NCBI RefSeq assembly: GCF_000218685.1
Contig: NW_006763301.1
Location: forward strand, 868,001 to 932,000
DNA from: Serpula lacrymans var. lacrymans S7.9
Lineage: Eukaryota; Basidiomycota; Agaricomycetes; Boletales; Serpulaceae
Length of the DNA: 64,000 nucleotides
Reading direction: 5' to 3'
In this document: positions 10,600-21,944 of the stretch, piece after piece
Position numbering within the stretch: position 1 is the first letter of the stretch
Layout of the letters: each line of letters opens with the position of its first letter
Position numbers and translations under genes: made by a program
Notes under the pieces: model-generated
Databases searched by the model: none
Told to the model about the DNA's origin: nothing
What the model saw: the letters and a program-made list of their open reading frames with translations, nothing else

Positions 10600-10689
10600 A
10601 TTACGTCCCTTGTGGCCTGCCGGTCTGCATGACTCTACACCCCATTTCCACATGGCACTCCGGTTGTCCACTCTGATACTCCTGCACCG

Positions 10690-11029
10690 TGTTACGCTTG
10701 GAATGTGCAAGCCTGGTAACACTGGGTTTCTGATGTATAAATGGTTTCTGATAAGCTCGTCGTAGACAAGTTTGAGACATATTCTGATGATGAGGGTTTC
10801 AACTGATGAATACCAAGTTACACTGTTGAAACGTACAATCGTATTGGAGATAGTAACTATGATACAGGTCTGTATATATAGTGACTACTTTAGGGTAGGT
10901 GTTTGTGTTGAACAAATGCGGACGGGTGATACCGCAATAGGCAATGTGTGTGGGAAGGTATATGTAGGTAGCGGAATGTAGCTACTTGTGAAGAGAAATA
11001 AAGTCTATGGTTAAGTACAGTTTGTAACA
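10690..11029 (+). mobile_element. Solo LTR, group E (copy E1), TSD CACCG
   Basis: Runs TGTTACGCTTG to TTTGTAACA with a 6-bp perfect terminal inverted repeat (TGTTAC/GTAACA). CACCG flanks both sides (10685-10689 and 11030-11034). The 340-bp sequence closely matches E2 at 31609-31948. A TATA-like TGTATATATAGTG lies near 10871. Confidence 0.95.
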
Positions 11030-11585
11030 CACCGGGCTTGTAGTCTGCCATACATTCTCCTCTCACTAGATAATTGTCCGCATGGAACTCTGTACCTACA
11101 TTACAATTTACTCCTTATGGGCCCCCACTCCTCCAACAGTATATAAGTTGTAGCTCCTGTACTCCGTTCCTGCAGTTCAAATATCAACTAGATTCCCTCG
11201 CCTTTTACAAGTTTCCTTCTAAGCTTTCTGATCCTTCTCTGAAGGGTCTTTACTCTGCTCCCTTTTCATCCTCTACTCTCCCCCGTCCATTTCCAACAAG
11301 TTAGGGACCAAGGTCTGCAGAAGGGCCTAGTGCACGAGCTAAGCCGATTCCCCACCTCATCCTCTGTTACTCCATCACCCCATCCCCGTACTCTGCAGCT
11401 CCGCTACTGCAAAGAGGCCACGGTCCTGACAGCAGCCAATGGTGAAATCTATTATGGTCAACAGTTAGCAGGCTGACAGTCAGACTTGCAAGGCATTGTA
11501 CTTGGGCTTTCAACAGACAGTTTTGCCTCTTTCTGCTGTCAGAAATTCACTACATGGTCCATCATTGTAATAGAACTAAGTGAAA
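11030..11585. other. Gene-free stretch, probably decayed transposon DNA
   Basis: No convincing gene. It contains pyrimidine-rich stretches and short frames only, with one weak open segment around 11400-11480. I see no LTR ends here. Confidence 0.35.
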
Positions 11586-11726
11586 CTCAGCCGCTGCCCG
11601 AGAGGCTATAGAAATGACTTTATTATTTACCTAAGTGAAACTACAATAGATGTTAGTTTAAGGTGATCTCTAATAAATGTAATGTAACATACCTCAGCCG
11701 CTGCCCGAGAGGCTATAGAAACGACT
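11586..11726 (+). repeat. 34-nt sequence repeated with a 107-bp period, with a hairpin
   Basis: Copy 1 (11586-11619) and copy 2 (11693-11726) differ by one base. They share GCCGCTGCCCGAGAGGC followed by TATAGAAA. Copy 2 is closed by a 7-bp stem, ACCTCAG paired with CTGAGGT (11691-11729). Copy 1 has lost the stem partner. CTAAGTGAAACT is also repeated (about 11577 and 11631). Function unknown. Confidence 0.7.
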
Positions 11727-11748
11727 GAGGTATTCCTATACTAAACCC

Positions 11749-11844
11749 CCTACTACTTATAGTAGGAGGTGCTACTCGCTACAGTATAATGACTCCTAGG
11801 AGAACAATGGTTACTCCATGGAGTGGTGGCTATGCTCCATGGAG
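11749..11844. repeat. Cluster of short palindromes
   Basis: CCTACTA-CTTA-TAGTAGG (11749-11766), CTCCTAGGAG (11793-11802) and CTCCATGGAG twice (11814-11823 and 11835-11844). GGAGAACAATGG is repeated beside them. Such repeats are common near the ends of DNA transposons, and a transposase scrap follows immediately. Confidence 0.65.
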
Positions 11845-11879
11845 AACAATGGCTGCTTTGGCAGAGACCGGGTTTATCC

Positions 11880-12068
11880 GGTTTTGTCACATTGTCTATA
11901 ATTTCAACCTGTCTGAAAGAATATATTATGTGCTTGGGTATAGTGCCAGGACTTGGACCTGAAAAACCAAAAGACTTTGATTTGTTCTTGTGGCTGTTTG
12001 TAGGGGCAATGGCTGTTGGGTTGTACACTTACAATATTATTTTGCCTTCATCCTACATACCTATCTGA
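11880..12068 (+). pseudogene. Degenerate tnp2-like (CACTA/Plavaka-type) transposase fragment
   Basis: Reads YNFNLSERIYY in one frame. After a frameshift it continues LGIVPGLGPEKPKDFD, FLWLFV and VGLYTYNIILPSSYIPI. This resembles the conserved IPGP-KPKDxDSFLxPLV block of the tnp2 transposase family common in Agaricomycetes. It is a short remnant with at least one frameshift. Family assignment is from motif memory only. Confidence 0.5.
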
Positions 12069-12413
12069 TTGTGGTATTGGGAGACATCTCTACAGTAGGG
12101 CCATAGTATTTATATTACATCACTGAAAAGGTTGTATACAACCTTGTTACTTCGTTCCCATTTCGTCGATGCGAAAGACTCAAAGTGTCCCTTCCGAAGG
12201 GCCTTGGTCCGGTGCAAACCTTTTATATTGACTGCCATATTATGATTAGGTTGGCAAGGGAGACTATCGTTTCTCATTGAGCGTCTAGATACTCTCAATG
12301 CCTACTCTTGGTAGCGGAAAAACTGTAGTCTTATGTGATATTAGAGCAATAAATTCACTTTAATTTCCTTATCGTTCGTTTACAATGTTCTTCAAGTTGT
12401 ATGTAGGTGCCGA
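12069..12413. other. Boundary between transposon block and gene island
   Basis: No gene. It is the downstream flank of the minus-strand esterase. AATAAA-like signals of the reverse gene may lie here, but none is clear. Confidence 0.35.
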
Positions 12414-13873
12414 TTAAGTGGGAATAACAGGTGCAGTATATCCTGCCAATGCGGTTGAGATGGCCTTTGCGAGGATGCTATAAGGTTTATTAGATAGGGA
12501 TCATACCAGCAAATATGGAAGAGATTTACTTGTGAACAGTAAACACGGGATGCAAAGTGTTCAACCAGCTACACGAAGTTACAAATAATCACAGTCAGCA
12601 ACCGCAACGATAAGCCAAGGTATGGGGACTTACAAATAGTTAGACACGGGTGCGCAACCTTCGACTTGTGTTGTCTGCGTGGGTGTGCCATTTTCATAAG
12701 CAGCACAGTATCCTGTGACGTTTACAAAGCCAAACGTTTGCCATTCATCCAGGAGCGTGTTGAATATGGGTTGAGAATCAAAGACGGTAACTGAACTCAA
12801 ATCGGAATGAGTAGCCTCGAATGTCCGTACACTTTGAGTGAGCTGGGTGTTGTAGTTAGCAATGTCCGAGTACATCTGGGCTGCGGCTTCCGGTCCTTGT
12901 TCTAGGAAGAGTGGGGCTCTGTCGGTAGGGGGGACGGTGACGAAAAGGAAAGAGCGAGCCCCATTCTGGTAAAGGTCTTCAACCTGAGATAGGATAATCA
13001 GTATATCACTCTCGGTCTGTGATTTATAACGTCCTAAATACATACCTGTGTGAATAATCTATCCATGAGAACTCCATAAAATTCAAACTGGGTAATGTTG
13101 GTCTACCACAAGCATGTGAGTAACTCCGCATAATGTCTGTGAACTTAGGCCTTACCCAGCCGACTGAGTTTCCCTGGAAAGTTACATTTTACATTCAACT
13201 TTTAAAACTGCTGATAAACTAATCAATTACTCACGACGTCGTTGATACCGATCCAGATAGCGAACAAACTATTTGAACTGTCCCATTCTGCACCGTAGGG
13301 CTTCGATGCCAAGTACTCATTGAATTGAGTGACTTGGTCGACTACGGACCTGTATATCTGATTAATTCGACTCCTACATAAGTCGTGTAAAATTTTTGCG
13401 CACAAGACAGTAGGCAAATAAGGCGGGACAAGGGCCGCATCGATGGTTGCGCCTCCGGACGCCAAGTCGAAAACCTAGATCGTGTTTATAAGAAGAGTTC
13501 TGCACTAGAAGGTTTGCGGGGAGACAATGTCATACAGTAATATCCGTCTGATTATATGTGGTTCCTGTAAACGTTGAGATATAATACAACCCCCATCATC
13601 AAAAAAGAGACCTACCCAAGAACTCAACCCAGTTAAGGCCGTTCGAAGATGTCTATGCCTATTCAGTGCAACATCAAACATCGTAGTATATATTGTACTC
13701 ACGTATCCTGGATCAGGCGAGGTTACTCCAGCAGAGACGTTATACCCATCAGTCGTGTACGAGTCTCCGAACACGAACATGAACTCGGTAGCATTCCATG
13801 CAAGACCAGACACGAAGGAACACGATGAAAGCAAGCAGATGCCTGCAGAGACCAGTATGCGCGAGAGAACCAT
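12414..13873 (-). CDS. Secreted GDSL-type esterase, carbohydrate esterase family 16-like
   Basis: A multi-exon gene starting at the ATG at 13873-13871 with a signal peptide (VLSRILVSAGICLLSSCSFVSG). Block I FVFGDSYTTDGYN supplies the nucleophilic Ser, and IWIGINDV is block III. The C-terminal block reads FWLNTLHPVFTVH with the catalytic His. The last exon ends AGYTAPVIPT and stops at 12416-12414. Exons rejoin in frame through short introns (for example WVEFLG to TYNQTDITV to FDLASGG), so the gene looks intact, unlike its transposon neighbour. Family members deacetylate plant cell-wall xylo-oligosaccharides outside the cell. The position normally written D-x-x-H reads N-T-L-H. Divergently transcribed from the AP-2 mu gene. 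Substrate is inferred, and the GDSL family assignment is firmer than CE16. Confidence 0.85.
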
Positions 13874-14340
13874 GTCTTTCCTTTGAGAAGAGAGAAAGAG
13901 TCAAATATTTACTCGAGATCTATGGCCGACACCGTCTCTTCCTTATAACGCGTTCTCAACCCGCTTCGAGAGAGGGAATACCAGTCCAAGCGGCAGGCCG
14001 GGTCCGACAAATGTCCGCAACATGTTCAGTTTATCCAGCAGGACGATTGTATTCCTGGCATTATTCCCATGAATATAACGGTAGCAGGATATCGCCATTT
14101 TCCCAGACAAAATAACGAGCAAGGAATGAAGGAAAGGATGTCGGACGAGTCAGCTGGTTGATGTTACTTCATCTGCCACTTTCCCAATCCAGAAACTAGT
14201 CACGTGCACGTGAGCGCACGGCCCACTGCGGCTTCACGGCTTCTGCTTCAAGCTTCAGGCTGTCGCGTTAAACGTAGCGTGTAGCGTCTGCAGCGGCATA
14301 TATACCCTGAGCTTGGTCTGTGTACGGAAACCAGTTATCC
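13874..14340. promoter_or_regulatory. Divergent promoter region (esterase / AP-2 mu)
   Basis: A 467-bp shared upstream region. It contains a tandem CACGTG (14201-14212) and a TATA-like GCATATATACCC near 14297, 45 bases before the AP-2 mu start. Confidence 0.5.
14201..14212. promoter_or_regulatory. Tandem E-box CACGTGCACGTG
   Basis: Two directly adjacent CACGTG hexamers about 130 bp upstream of the AP-2 mu ATG. CACGTG is the usual site of bHLH factors. Use in vivo is inference. Confidence 0.5.
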
Positions 14341-16201
14341 ATGATTTCTGTGAGTTTATTAATGGGGTCTTCGTTTAGAATCATAGACATAATAGCATGT
14401 GAACAGGCATTCTTCATCTTTAACCAAAAAGGAGAGGTACGTCTGCGATTCTGACAACCAAAGCAATCTCTCTAAGTGCATACTGCAAGGTCCTTATTTC
14501 TAGGCTTTATCGAACTGATTTCAAGTAATATATCTGTAATAAATGGTCTATTGGAAAGCAGTCTCACCATATCATCTGTCAGGCGGTCCATTGCAGATGT
14601 CTTCCGTATCCAGGTCGTATCAAATAGTGACGTGCGATCACCCATCATCACACTGGGTTCAACAAGTTTCTTCCACGTCAGAGTGAACAATCTCTATGTT
14701 GTAGCAGTGACGAAGTGAGTTCCTATCCCCAGTTGCTGTGTTTGATATCGTAATGGATCTTGTATGACAGGACCAATGCTAATGCTGCACTTGTGTTCGA
14801 GTTCTGCTACCGGTTTATTTCAATCGCAAAAGCTTACTTCGGAAAAATCGATGAAGAATCGGTCAAAAACAACTTCGTGGTTATCTACGAGCTCATAGAC
14901 GGTTGGCTCTCTCAGCGGTCTCACCATGCGTGTCAACTGACAAATTTATATCTTATTTTTACCCAGAGATCAATGATTTCGGCTATCCTCAGAATAGCGA
15001 GATCGATACACTGAAATCATACATTACAACCGAGAGTGTCGTCTCAACAGCGATAGCCGCAGTACGTCAGTCTACTATGTATTTAAAGTTCTCTTCCATA
15101 TGCCCCACCTTAGGAAGAATCTTCGAAGATTACAAGTCAAGCGACAGGTGCAACAAGTTGGCGGCGTGGAGACGTCAAGTACAAAAAGAACGAAGCTTTC
15201 GTCGATGTGGTAGAAACAGTTAATTTGAGTATGAGCGCTAAAGGTAATGTCAGTTTCAATGAATATAACGGCTCTATCCAACACAGGTCTTTCCAGGTAC
15301 CATTCTTCGTGCTGAGGTCGATGGTCACATACAAATGCGTGCCTATCTGTCTGGAAGTCCAGAGTGCAAATTCGGTCTCAATGATAAGCTTGTTATTGAC
15401 AAGAATGAGCGAGGGGCTGGAGGCGACGCCGTTGAGCTGGATGATTGTCGATTCCACCAATGTGTACGATTGAACGAGTTCGACTCCAGCCGCACAATCA
15501 GCTTTGTCCCCCCGGATGGTGAATTTGAGTTGATGAGGTTAGTTCTCTTTTATTCTTAACTGGCTATGTGAATGCGACTATATCGATCACATGCTGCACA
15601 GGTATCGTTCAACCTCAAACGTGAAATTACCTCTACGTATAATATCAACTGTCAACGAGATCGGCACTACGCAGGTTTCGTACGTGATTACAATCAAAGC
15701 CAACTTCAACAACAAACTTTCCGCAACAAGCGTTGTTCTACGGATACCAACGCCACTCAACACAACCAATGTTGATTGCAAAGTGGCCAGTGGCAAGGCG
15801 AAATATGTTCCCGCGGAGAACGTTGTTGTGTGGAAGTAGGCCACTTTTATTTAGCTTCTGAAAGATGGTGTGACTAACGTGACTAATGGTTTTGATAATA
15901 GAATCCCGAGGATACAAGGGGGACAGGAGTGCACTTTTAATGCAACGGCTGATCTTACAAGCACGACTGTTCGGCAAGTATGGGCACGACCGCCCATCGA
16001 TGTCGACTTCCAAGTGCTCATGTTTACTGCGTCCGGCTTGATCGTTCGTTTTCTTAAAGTCTTTGAAAAAAGCAACTACCACAGCATCAAGTGGGTTCGA
16101 TATCTCACGAAGGCTAGTGGGTCCTATCAGATCCGGGTAAGTCTGCCGCATAAATATTTTTGCTGTGATATTCCAGGTTCCTGACTTCTGAACAGTTCTG
16201 A
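14341..16201 (+). CDS. apm4: AP-2 clathrin adaptor complex, mu (medium) subunit
   Basis: The small first exon is ATG-ATT-TCT (14341-14349). It is followed by exons at 14407-14436 ([10 protein letters not shown]), 14490-14524 ([12 protein letters not shown]) and 14583 onwards ([14 protein letters not shown]). The longin-like N-terminal domain continues through [18 protein letters not shown] and DFGYPQNSE. The mu homology domain follows from about [16 protein letters not shown] to [17 protein letters not shown]. The Asp in FVDV and the Trp in KWVRY match the residues that bind YxxPhi cargo signals in AP-2 mu. It acts at the plasma membrane in endocytosis. The last exon is short: a stop at 16199-16201 gives a C-terminal QIRF; an alternative acceptor would stop at 16189-16191. 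Reads through cleanly, with about ten short introns. Confidence 0.93.
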
Positions 16202-16496
16202 GTCTGGTCAGATGAGGCTAGAGTCGTTCTGGTATCTAATAGACTGCTGTATGTACGCATTGGACTTGTAGATTACTCAATCCGATAATATTTCCTCATG
16301 TTATTCGTAAGTGCCGTGTATGCAACTCTAAAAAATACGTTTTGTGAGGGGTATCTGCCATGCTGTGTCGCGTGTGGCTCTAATCTGGGTGACGAGCCTG
16401 CTATACTATGGCGCGTCGGGTAGCACCTGCTAGATTGTTACTACATACTGGTTGGATTTATCATTTGTTTACCTCTTCACCGTCCATTCGGCTGCC

Positions 16497-19400
16497 ATGT
16501 TTTGGAGGTAATTTTGCTGTGGCCCGCCTCAGAATAATATTAAACAGCTTTTTGGGGCAGATTTGGCTTTCATAATGCATCCTCCATCGACAGCCTATTA
16601 GACAAGGATGACGTTTCGCTCGAGGCTATATTAGATGAGGACGATTTGCTACAAGAATGCAAGTCACAAAACACGAGGCTTATCGACTATTTCCAACGGG
16701 TGGATGTCTTGCAACGGCTGCTTGCGTATGTGACTGGGCAGATTGAAGGCGAGGAGAGGGGTCGGTTCAAGTGAGTATCCCATCTTATTGTCTCGTGCCC
16801 CTTGTATCCTCACTTTGCTTCAACGATGTCTCGGCAAGATATCCATATGTCGCTACGGAAGTTCTCTGCAGTGAAATATGGTCAATCGTAGAGACCTGTG
16901 TCAACCTATCAGACCAGCTGTTGGCGCCCTTTTGGGAAACAGTTCTTGATAGGTCGCCTGACGATATGAAAACACAAATGGTCATGGCCTCACATTTTGC
17001 CAAGATCAATGCTGTCTTCCTCAGTAAAAAGCCGGCGGAGGTGAATTGTCATCTTTTCCTTCACGTCCTCTCACGACCGAGCTTTATGCTCAGATGCTGG
17101 CCTTTATTCAATCGCAACCTTCAGTGGTAGAGCGCATACTGCATCATGTAGAGACCCCGTCTTTCGTCGATCTGTTGGTACGCATTATACAGCTCGATGA
17201 ACACCCTAGTGGTGCAGGCGTACTGGAAGTATGTTTTTTTTTAAATCCACTCTTGCCATTGCTTTCGCTCACACAGTTTTGGCAACGACCTAGTGGCTGT
17301 CCTCGGAAAATCTCATGGGTCGATTGATTGAGCTTCTATCCCCAGCTCATACCAGCGATATGCATACAGTCGTATCTGAACTCATAAAAGGGATCATCTC
17401 AATGGCTGCTCCTTCACCCGGTGCGGGTTTGACGGAAGGTCTGCAAAATGGTCCCGCCTCAAATCGCTTCGCTCGTGAACTTGCGCACAGAAATAGTGTC
17501 TCAAAGCTAGTGGATTACATATTGACTGATTTCGGACCCTCGAACTCGGCCGGTGCTGGAAAGGTGTCAGGTCAAACGCTTGAAGAGTCTATCCTCCTTA
17601 GCGATGAACTTCCAGATATACATTCGACGACATCATCAGTCGTACATTCAATCTCCATTATAATTGAGCTGATTCGAAAAAACAACTCAGACTACTTTGA
17701 GCCGTATCTCTTCCACACGCTACGAAACCGCCTGATCCAGGTACAGCAGCAATTGCAGGGTCATTCCGACAGTGCGCGAGAAACTTTGGAAAGGGCTATG
17801 AAGGAGATGGTCGACCGGATGGGTGTTGTGCATCTGGGGTCCGTCCTTGATATCATGTGTGAGCGGTTAGAGGCTTTCCAAAAATTCTTGCGTCATCCGA
17901 GGTCTCTGGTGAGTGGAGTTCAATGAAAGATATCATTGCCGTGCATCAATTTATTATGGTTAGGAGGGACATGTCTCGACGACAGTTGGATCAATTGTAC
18001 CGTTGACTTTCGAGCGGTACCGGATCTGTGAATTATACGCCGAGCTTTTGCATTGTTCCAACATGTCTCTCTTGAATCGTTCGTCGGAATACAACTATCT
18101 GTACGACGCAGATGGCCGATTACAAGGTGGCTTGTCAGCTCTAGAACAATTGGCGCGCGTGATCGCGATAGGTTCTGGCGATGAGAGGGACCAAGAGGCA
18201 ATGGATGATGGCGGCGATGAAATAGAACCAGCTCTAGAGCTGCCTGTAACGAACGCTTCGCCTTCTCTCCTGGATTCTGACGAGGATATGAGCGATGACG
18301 AGCCTGGAAGCTCAGATGACGATACGATGGAAGAAATCGCGATGTACGACGATCCTGTGAAAGACCACCCTGATTGCCTCGAGGTTCCACTACAGCAACC
18401 ACCAATGATAGTGCCCTCATCGCCGAATGCTGCTTCCCTCCCATCTCCAGCTGAGATCGCTGCTCAAGGCGCTGCTCTTTCGCAAAGAAACTTTGGCGGT
18501 TCTAGCTCAGATTCTGACAGCCCAACTGCAAAACCCCCTTCGACGCATTCTCGCCGCAGTTCGCGACGGATGACTGCTCTTGATACACCCTTGGAAATGG
18601 TATTACCTGTTGGTGAGAAAATGAAGCAACGATTCTTGGAGGCCAACGTCTTGTCAACATTACTTGTACGTGCTTATTTTAGCCGAGCGCTACTCTCCTT
18701 ATTGAACGCATGAAACAGGATTTGTTCTTCGAGTTCCCGTGGAATAATTTTCTACACAGCGTAGTCTATGATTTAATTCATCAAATCCTGACGGGTCGTG
18801 TGGATGGAGGGTTGAATCGGGAGTTGACCATTGCACTATTCAGAGATGGTCGTTTGATGGACCGCATCGTTGAAGGGCAGAAACAAAATGATATGGAGAG
18901 GTAAGTGCTGCAATCCAATTGCATATGCTTAGCATTTCGCTGAATCATTATACTAGCTCTAAACCAAAAGGAGTCCGACTAGGATACATGGGTCATCTGA
19001 CCCTCATTTCCGAGGACGTTATAGGTGCTTTTGAGCACTACCCTCCGGATCTTCGTCTCGTCATTGCGCAATATGCGCCGCAGCCAGCTTGGGATGATTA
19101 TGTGACTGGCAGATACAACGAGACTAAGAAGCGTGATACCAGTCTTTTGGGGGGCGGAAAGCCGGCCGTTGGTGCTGGGGCTGCACGGAATGGAGCCCGC
19201 TGGAAAGTCGACGAAGAAGATAATTCTACAGCGGCGACTACCGCCCCTGGTCAAGGAAATGGGAGTATTCTCGGAACCCCAGAAGCCAAGGGCGAGTTCA
19301 GAAGAGCTGTTGGTTTACGTCCAATGCGCGAGACGAGCGCAGACTTTGGGCCTGCGTCGATTGAGGCTGATTCTGAGGAGCATGATACTGTAGGTCCTCC

Positions 19401-20112
19401 GCAGGTAGGTTGTTTGTCCGTTTCATCACGGGTGGCGTTCATCAGGTTTTATTGTCATCATGCAGTTCGCGCGATATCTCGCACAGGAGATACAATCATC
19501 GGAACACTTCGGTTCTTCCTCTGATGAGGAAGAAGAAGATGGGGGATGGCTGGCCCACTCGACCTTTGACCTTGGCAATCCCCCTCTTCCTTCTCGGCAT
19601 CAATCTGAGGGACAGATGCAACTTAGTAGCGCCTTCGATGTAAGGAGAGATTTAATCGGGAGCCCGATTAATCATTTGACATGACCTTTACAGGATACTT
19701 ATAACTCCGGTAGTAGCTCCTCCCTTAATGGTGCATTATCTGACGACCCATTTGGGATCGGTGACGTACGTAGTTACCTTCTTCTACAAACGTGAATACT
19801 GAGGCTGAGGGTTGTAAACAGGAGGATAACTTTGGTCCTTTCTCTGATTCAGCTGCCGCAAATGGTTCGGATCCATTCACCTTCTCTTCGTCGTTTTCCG
19901 AAGACATGGAGGACAGTTCGTTCGATAGCTTTGGAGACTTTGGAGATTTCCATTCAGCGCAAGATGGAGAGCTAACGCCCACCGCTGGAAGCTGGACTTT
20001 GACCAGTGGGTCCGACGATGCGGGATCAGAAGGTTCTGCCAGCCCTCGAGTGGAGGGTACCAAAAAGGATCGTCTAGAAAGTTTGAGACTTGAAGATAAG
20101 AGGCCGTCGTAA
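16497..20112 (+). CDS. SAPS-family (Sit4/PP6-associated) phosphatase regulatory subunit
   Basis: Exon 1 encodes MFWR (16497). After one intron the protein continues FGFHNASSIDSLLDKDD, the hallmark start of SAPS proteins, then a helical repeat core: LLQECKSQNTRLIDYF, ETCVNLSDQLLAPFW, SFVDLLVRIIQLDE, LIELLSPAHTSDMHTVVSEL and NRFARELAHRN. It continues through acidic, Ser-rich linkers (SLLDSDEDMSDDEPGSSDDD) and the block VYDLIHQILTGRVDGGLNREL. The tail is rich in D/S/F (ASPRVEGTKKDRLESLR) and stops at 20110-20112. SAPS proteins bind the Sit4/PP6 catalytic subunit and set its substrates in nutrient signalling and cell-cycle control. At least eight introns. No breaks seen. Confidence 0.9.
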
Positions 20113-20378
20113 TATTGTAAAACCAAAAGTCCCGGCAACTGTACAAGTAGTTACAGGGACAAATTGATGTTTATATCTGTACACGAATGTACATATCCTC
20201 ATTGTCACTTTAATGTCATCACGCTGGTTGGCGAGATAGATTGCTTGAGTGTGGGAGAGGTATCTAAGACTACTGAAGAGCAACCACAAAAGTACGGAAT
20301 AGGGTTATCTGTGTAAGGTCGCCGAAGTAATTTCATGGGTAGAAACAGGCACCCTCCAAGTGACACTCGGTGGGAATG
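20113..20378. other. Short convergent spacer
   Basis: Separates the SAPS gene (+) from the FAH-family gene (-), tail to tail. No features beyond presumed 3' UTRs. Confidence 0.5.
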
Positions 20379-21441
20379 CTAAGCAGGTTGGAAATGATAT
20401 CCTCCTTGCCTTGTTTCGGCTGAGAAGGTGAGTGTATCTAGCACTTTACCGGACGAAGGATCGGCCAACTCGCACTCAATACTGTCACCGGGCGAAATTG
20501 GGCCAACACCAGAAGGTGTTCCGGTGAGGATGATGTCACCCTCCTGACATGTTCATCGGATCGTTAGCGGCAGCACAAACACCAAGACGGCTAAGACGAA
20601 CCTCAAGCGCCATAATAGACGAAACATGCTCGATTAACCGTGGGATCCGGAATATCATGTCAGCGGTGGTTCCATTTTGCTTGAATGAGCCATTGATCTG
20701 GGTATTGAGGGGAGGATAAGATGCCAGGGGTTGCGATGACGGGATGACGGGGTACGCACCTTTAGCGAGAGATTCAGGTTGTGGGCATCAGGAACTGAGG
20801 ACTTGGGTATGAAAGAGCTGAGACGTAATGAATGAGGTGAGAGAACTGTGTGGTGTGTGGTTACGGTGTGGACATACCCGATTGGGGTGAAGGTGTCGAA
20901 ACCCTTGGCAGCGGACCAAGGGAGACCTTTTTTCTTGACCTCGTCCTGCAAGTTCCTAGCGGTCATATCCACAGCCAAGGCTGGAGATGTGAAGAGACCA
21001 AGATGAGATTGGCACTCGTGAATACAGGAATGCACCAGTTTGGGAATGAAACACGTACCATAGCCTGCAATGTGAGACTCGGCATCTGCCTGGGAAATGT
21101 CGCGACCGTTCTTTCCGATGATGAGACCGAGTTCGACTAGAAGACGTGAGGTTAGAGTGTTTGGGAGGTGGAGGGAGGCGAACGCCAAGGACCTTCGTGG
21201 TGGGCGATGATGCCGCTTGGTATCTCTACCTTGCCTCCTGAAGTGAGATAGCTGGTGGTAGGCTTGAGGAAAAAGAAAGGTTGGTTTGGGGTTGCATTGT
21301 TGAGTTCCTTTATATGTTCTGAGTAGTTTCTGCCTATGGCGACGATCTGGTGATGATCTTGTGAGGGCCTGGAAGGCAGTGTGTACAGGAAAGAGATACC
21401 TTTCTGCCTTGTCTGACGAATGAAGCTGCTGCTGTCTGCAT
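20379..21441 (-). CDS. Fumarylacetoacetate hydrolase-family protein (FAHD1-like acylpyruvase)
   Basis: Starts at ATG 21441-21439 ([14 protein letters not shown]), followed by [16 protein letters not shown]. The pattern then matches FAHD1: [18 protein letters not shown] joined across an intron to [44 protein letters not shown], then [16 protein letters not shown] and [16 protein letters not shown]. It stops at 20381-20379 after GGYHFQPA. The two Glu of HHEVELG and the Asp of AVDMTARN are the metal ligands of the family, and the His before them is also kept. FAHD1 enzymes hydrolyse acylpyruvates or decarboxylate oxaloacetate, usually in mitochondria. About 225 residues, typical. Five or six short introns. 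Confidence 0.9.
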
Positions 21442-21944
21442 GGTGGAGGGAAAGGCGATCTGGCCCTTACATAAGCGTCTGGACACCGATCATGGCAGCC
21501 TGTGCGGGTCGAGCCGGGATGACCCAAGACCGTCTGTTGCTGCTCCAGTCACCGTGCCAGGCGATGTCTGCTGCTGGCAGGCTTTCTTGTCTTGTCTCAG
21601 TCACCATCTATGCCTGGCGCCATGCATTCCAGCGCTGTTCTGATATGCCGTGTACGTATACCAGTGTTCCAGCCATCAATCTGCCACCATTTCCAGCCTT
21701 TTCTTGGCACTCTGTCCAAGACCGAACGTTTTTCTTCCTCTTGGCGCTGGCTGCAAGCTTAATATAATAAACCGCAGACGAGATATCCTGCCTCTGCCGC
21801 CGATCTCGCTTCAACCACGTACTAATACAAGCAACCTGCCTTTCTAGCCCCCAGTTGCTTCTCTCCTTCCACTCGGGGCAACATACGTCTCTCTCCAACG
21901 CTGCCCGCTCAGTCTTGTCGCCACCCCACCTGACGATTATTAAT
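21442..21944. promoter_or_regulatory. Divergent upstream region (FAHD1-like / small TM protein)
   Basis: About 500 bases between divergent starts with no gene supported. A short polypyrimidine-rich area near 21840-21900 precedes the plus-strand gene. No clear TATA box. Confidence 0.35.

Noticed and set aside
11586..11726. CRISPR-like array
   Set aside because: Only two copies exist, the organism is a eukaryote, and the spacing sequence is not spacer-like.
11586..11729. Hammerhead or twister ribozyme
   Set aside because: The required core (CUGANGA with GAAA for hammerhead, or the twister core) could not be placed.
20655..21527. A long minus-strand frame of 290 codons
   Set aside because: It overlaps the exons and introns of the FAHD1-like gene in another frame. 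The conserved FAH blocks are in a different frame.
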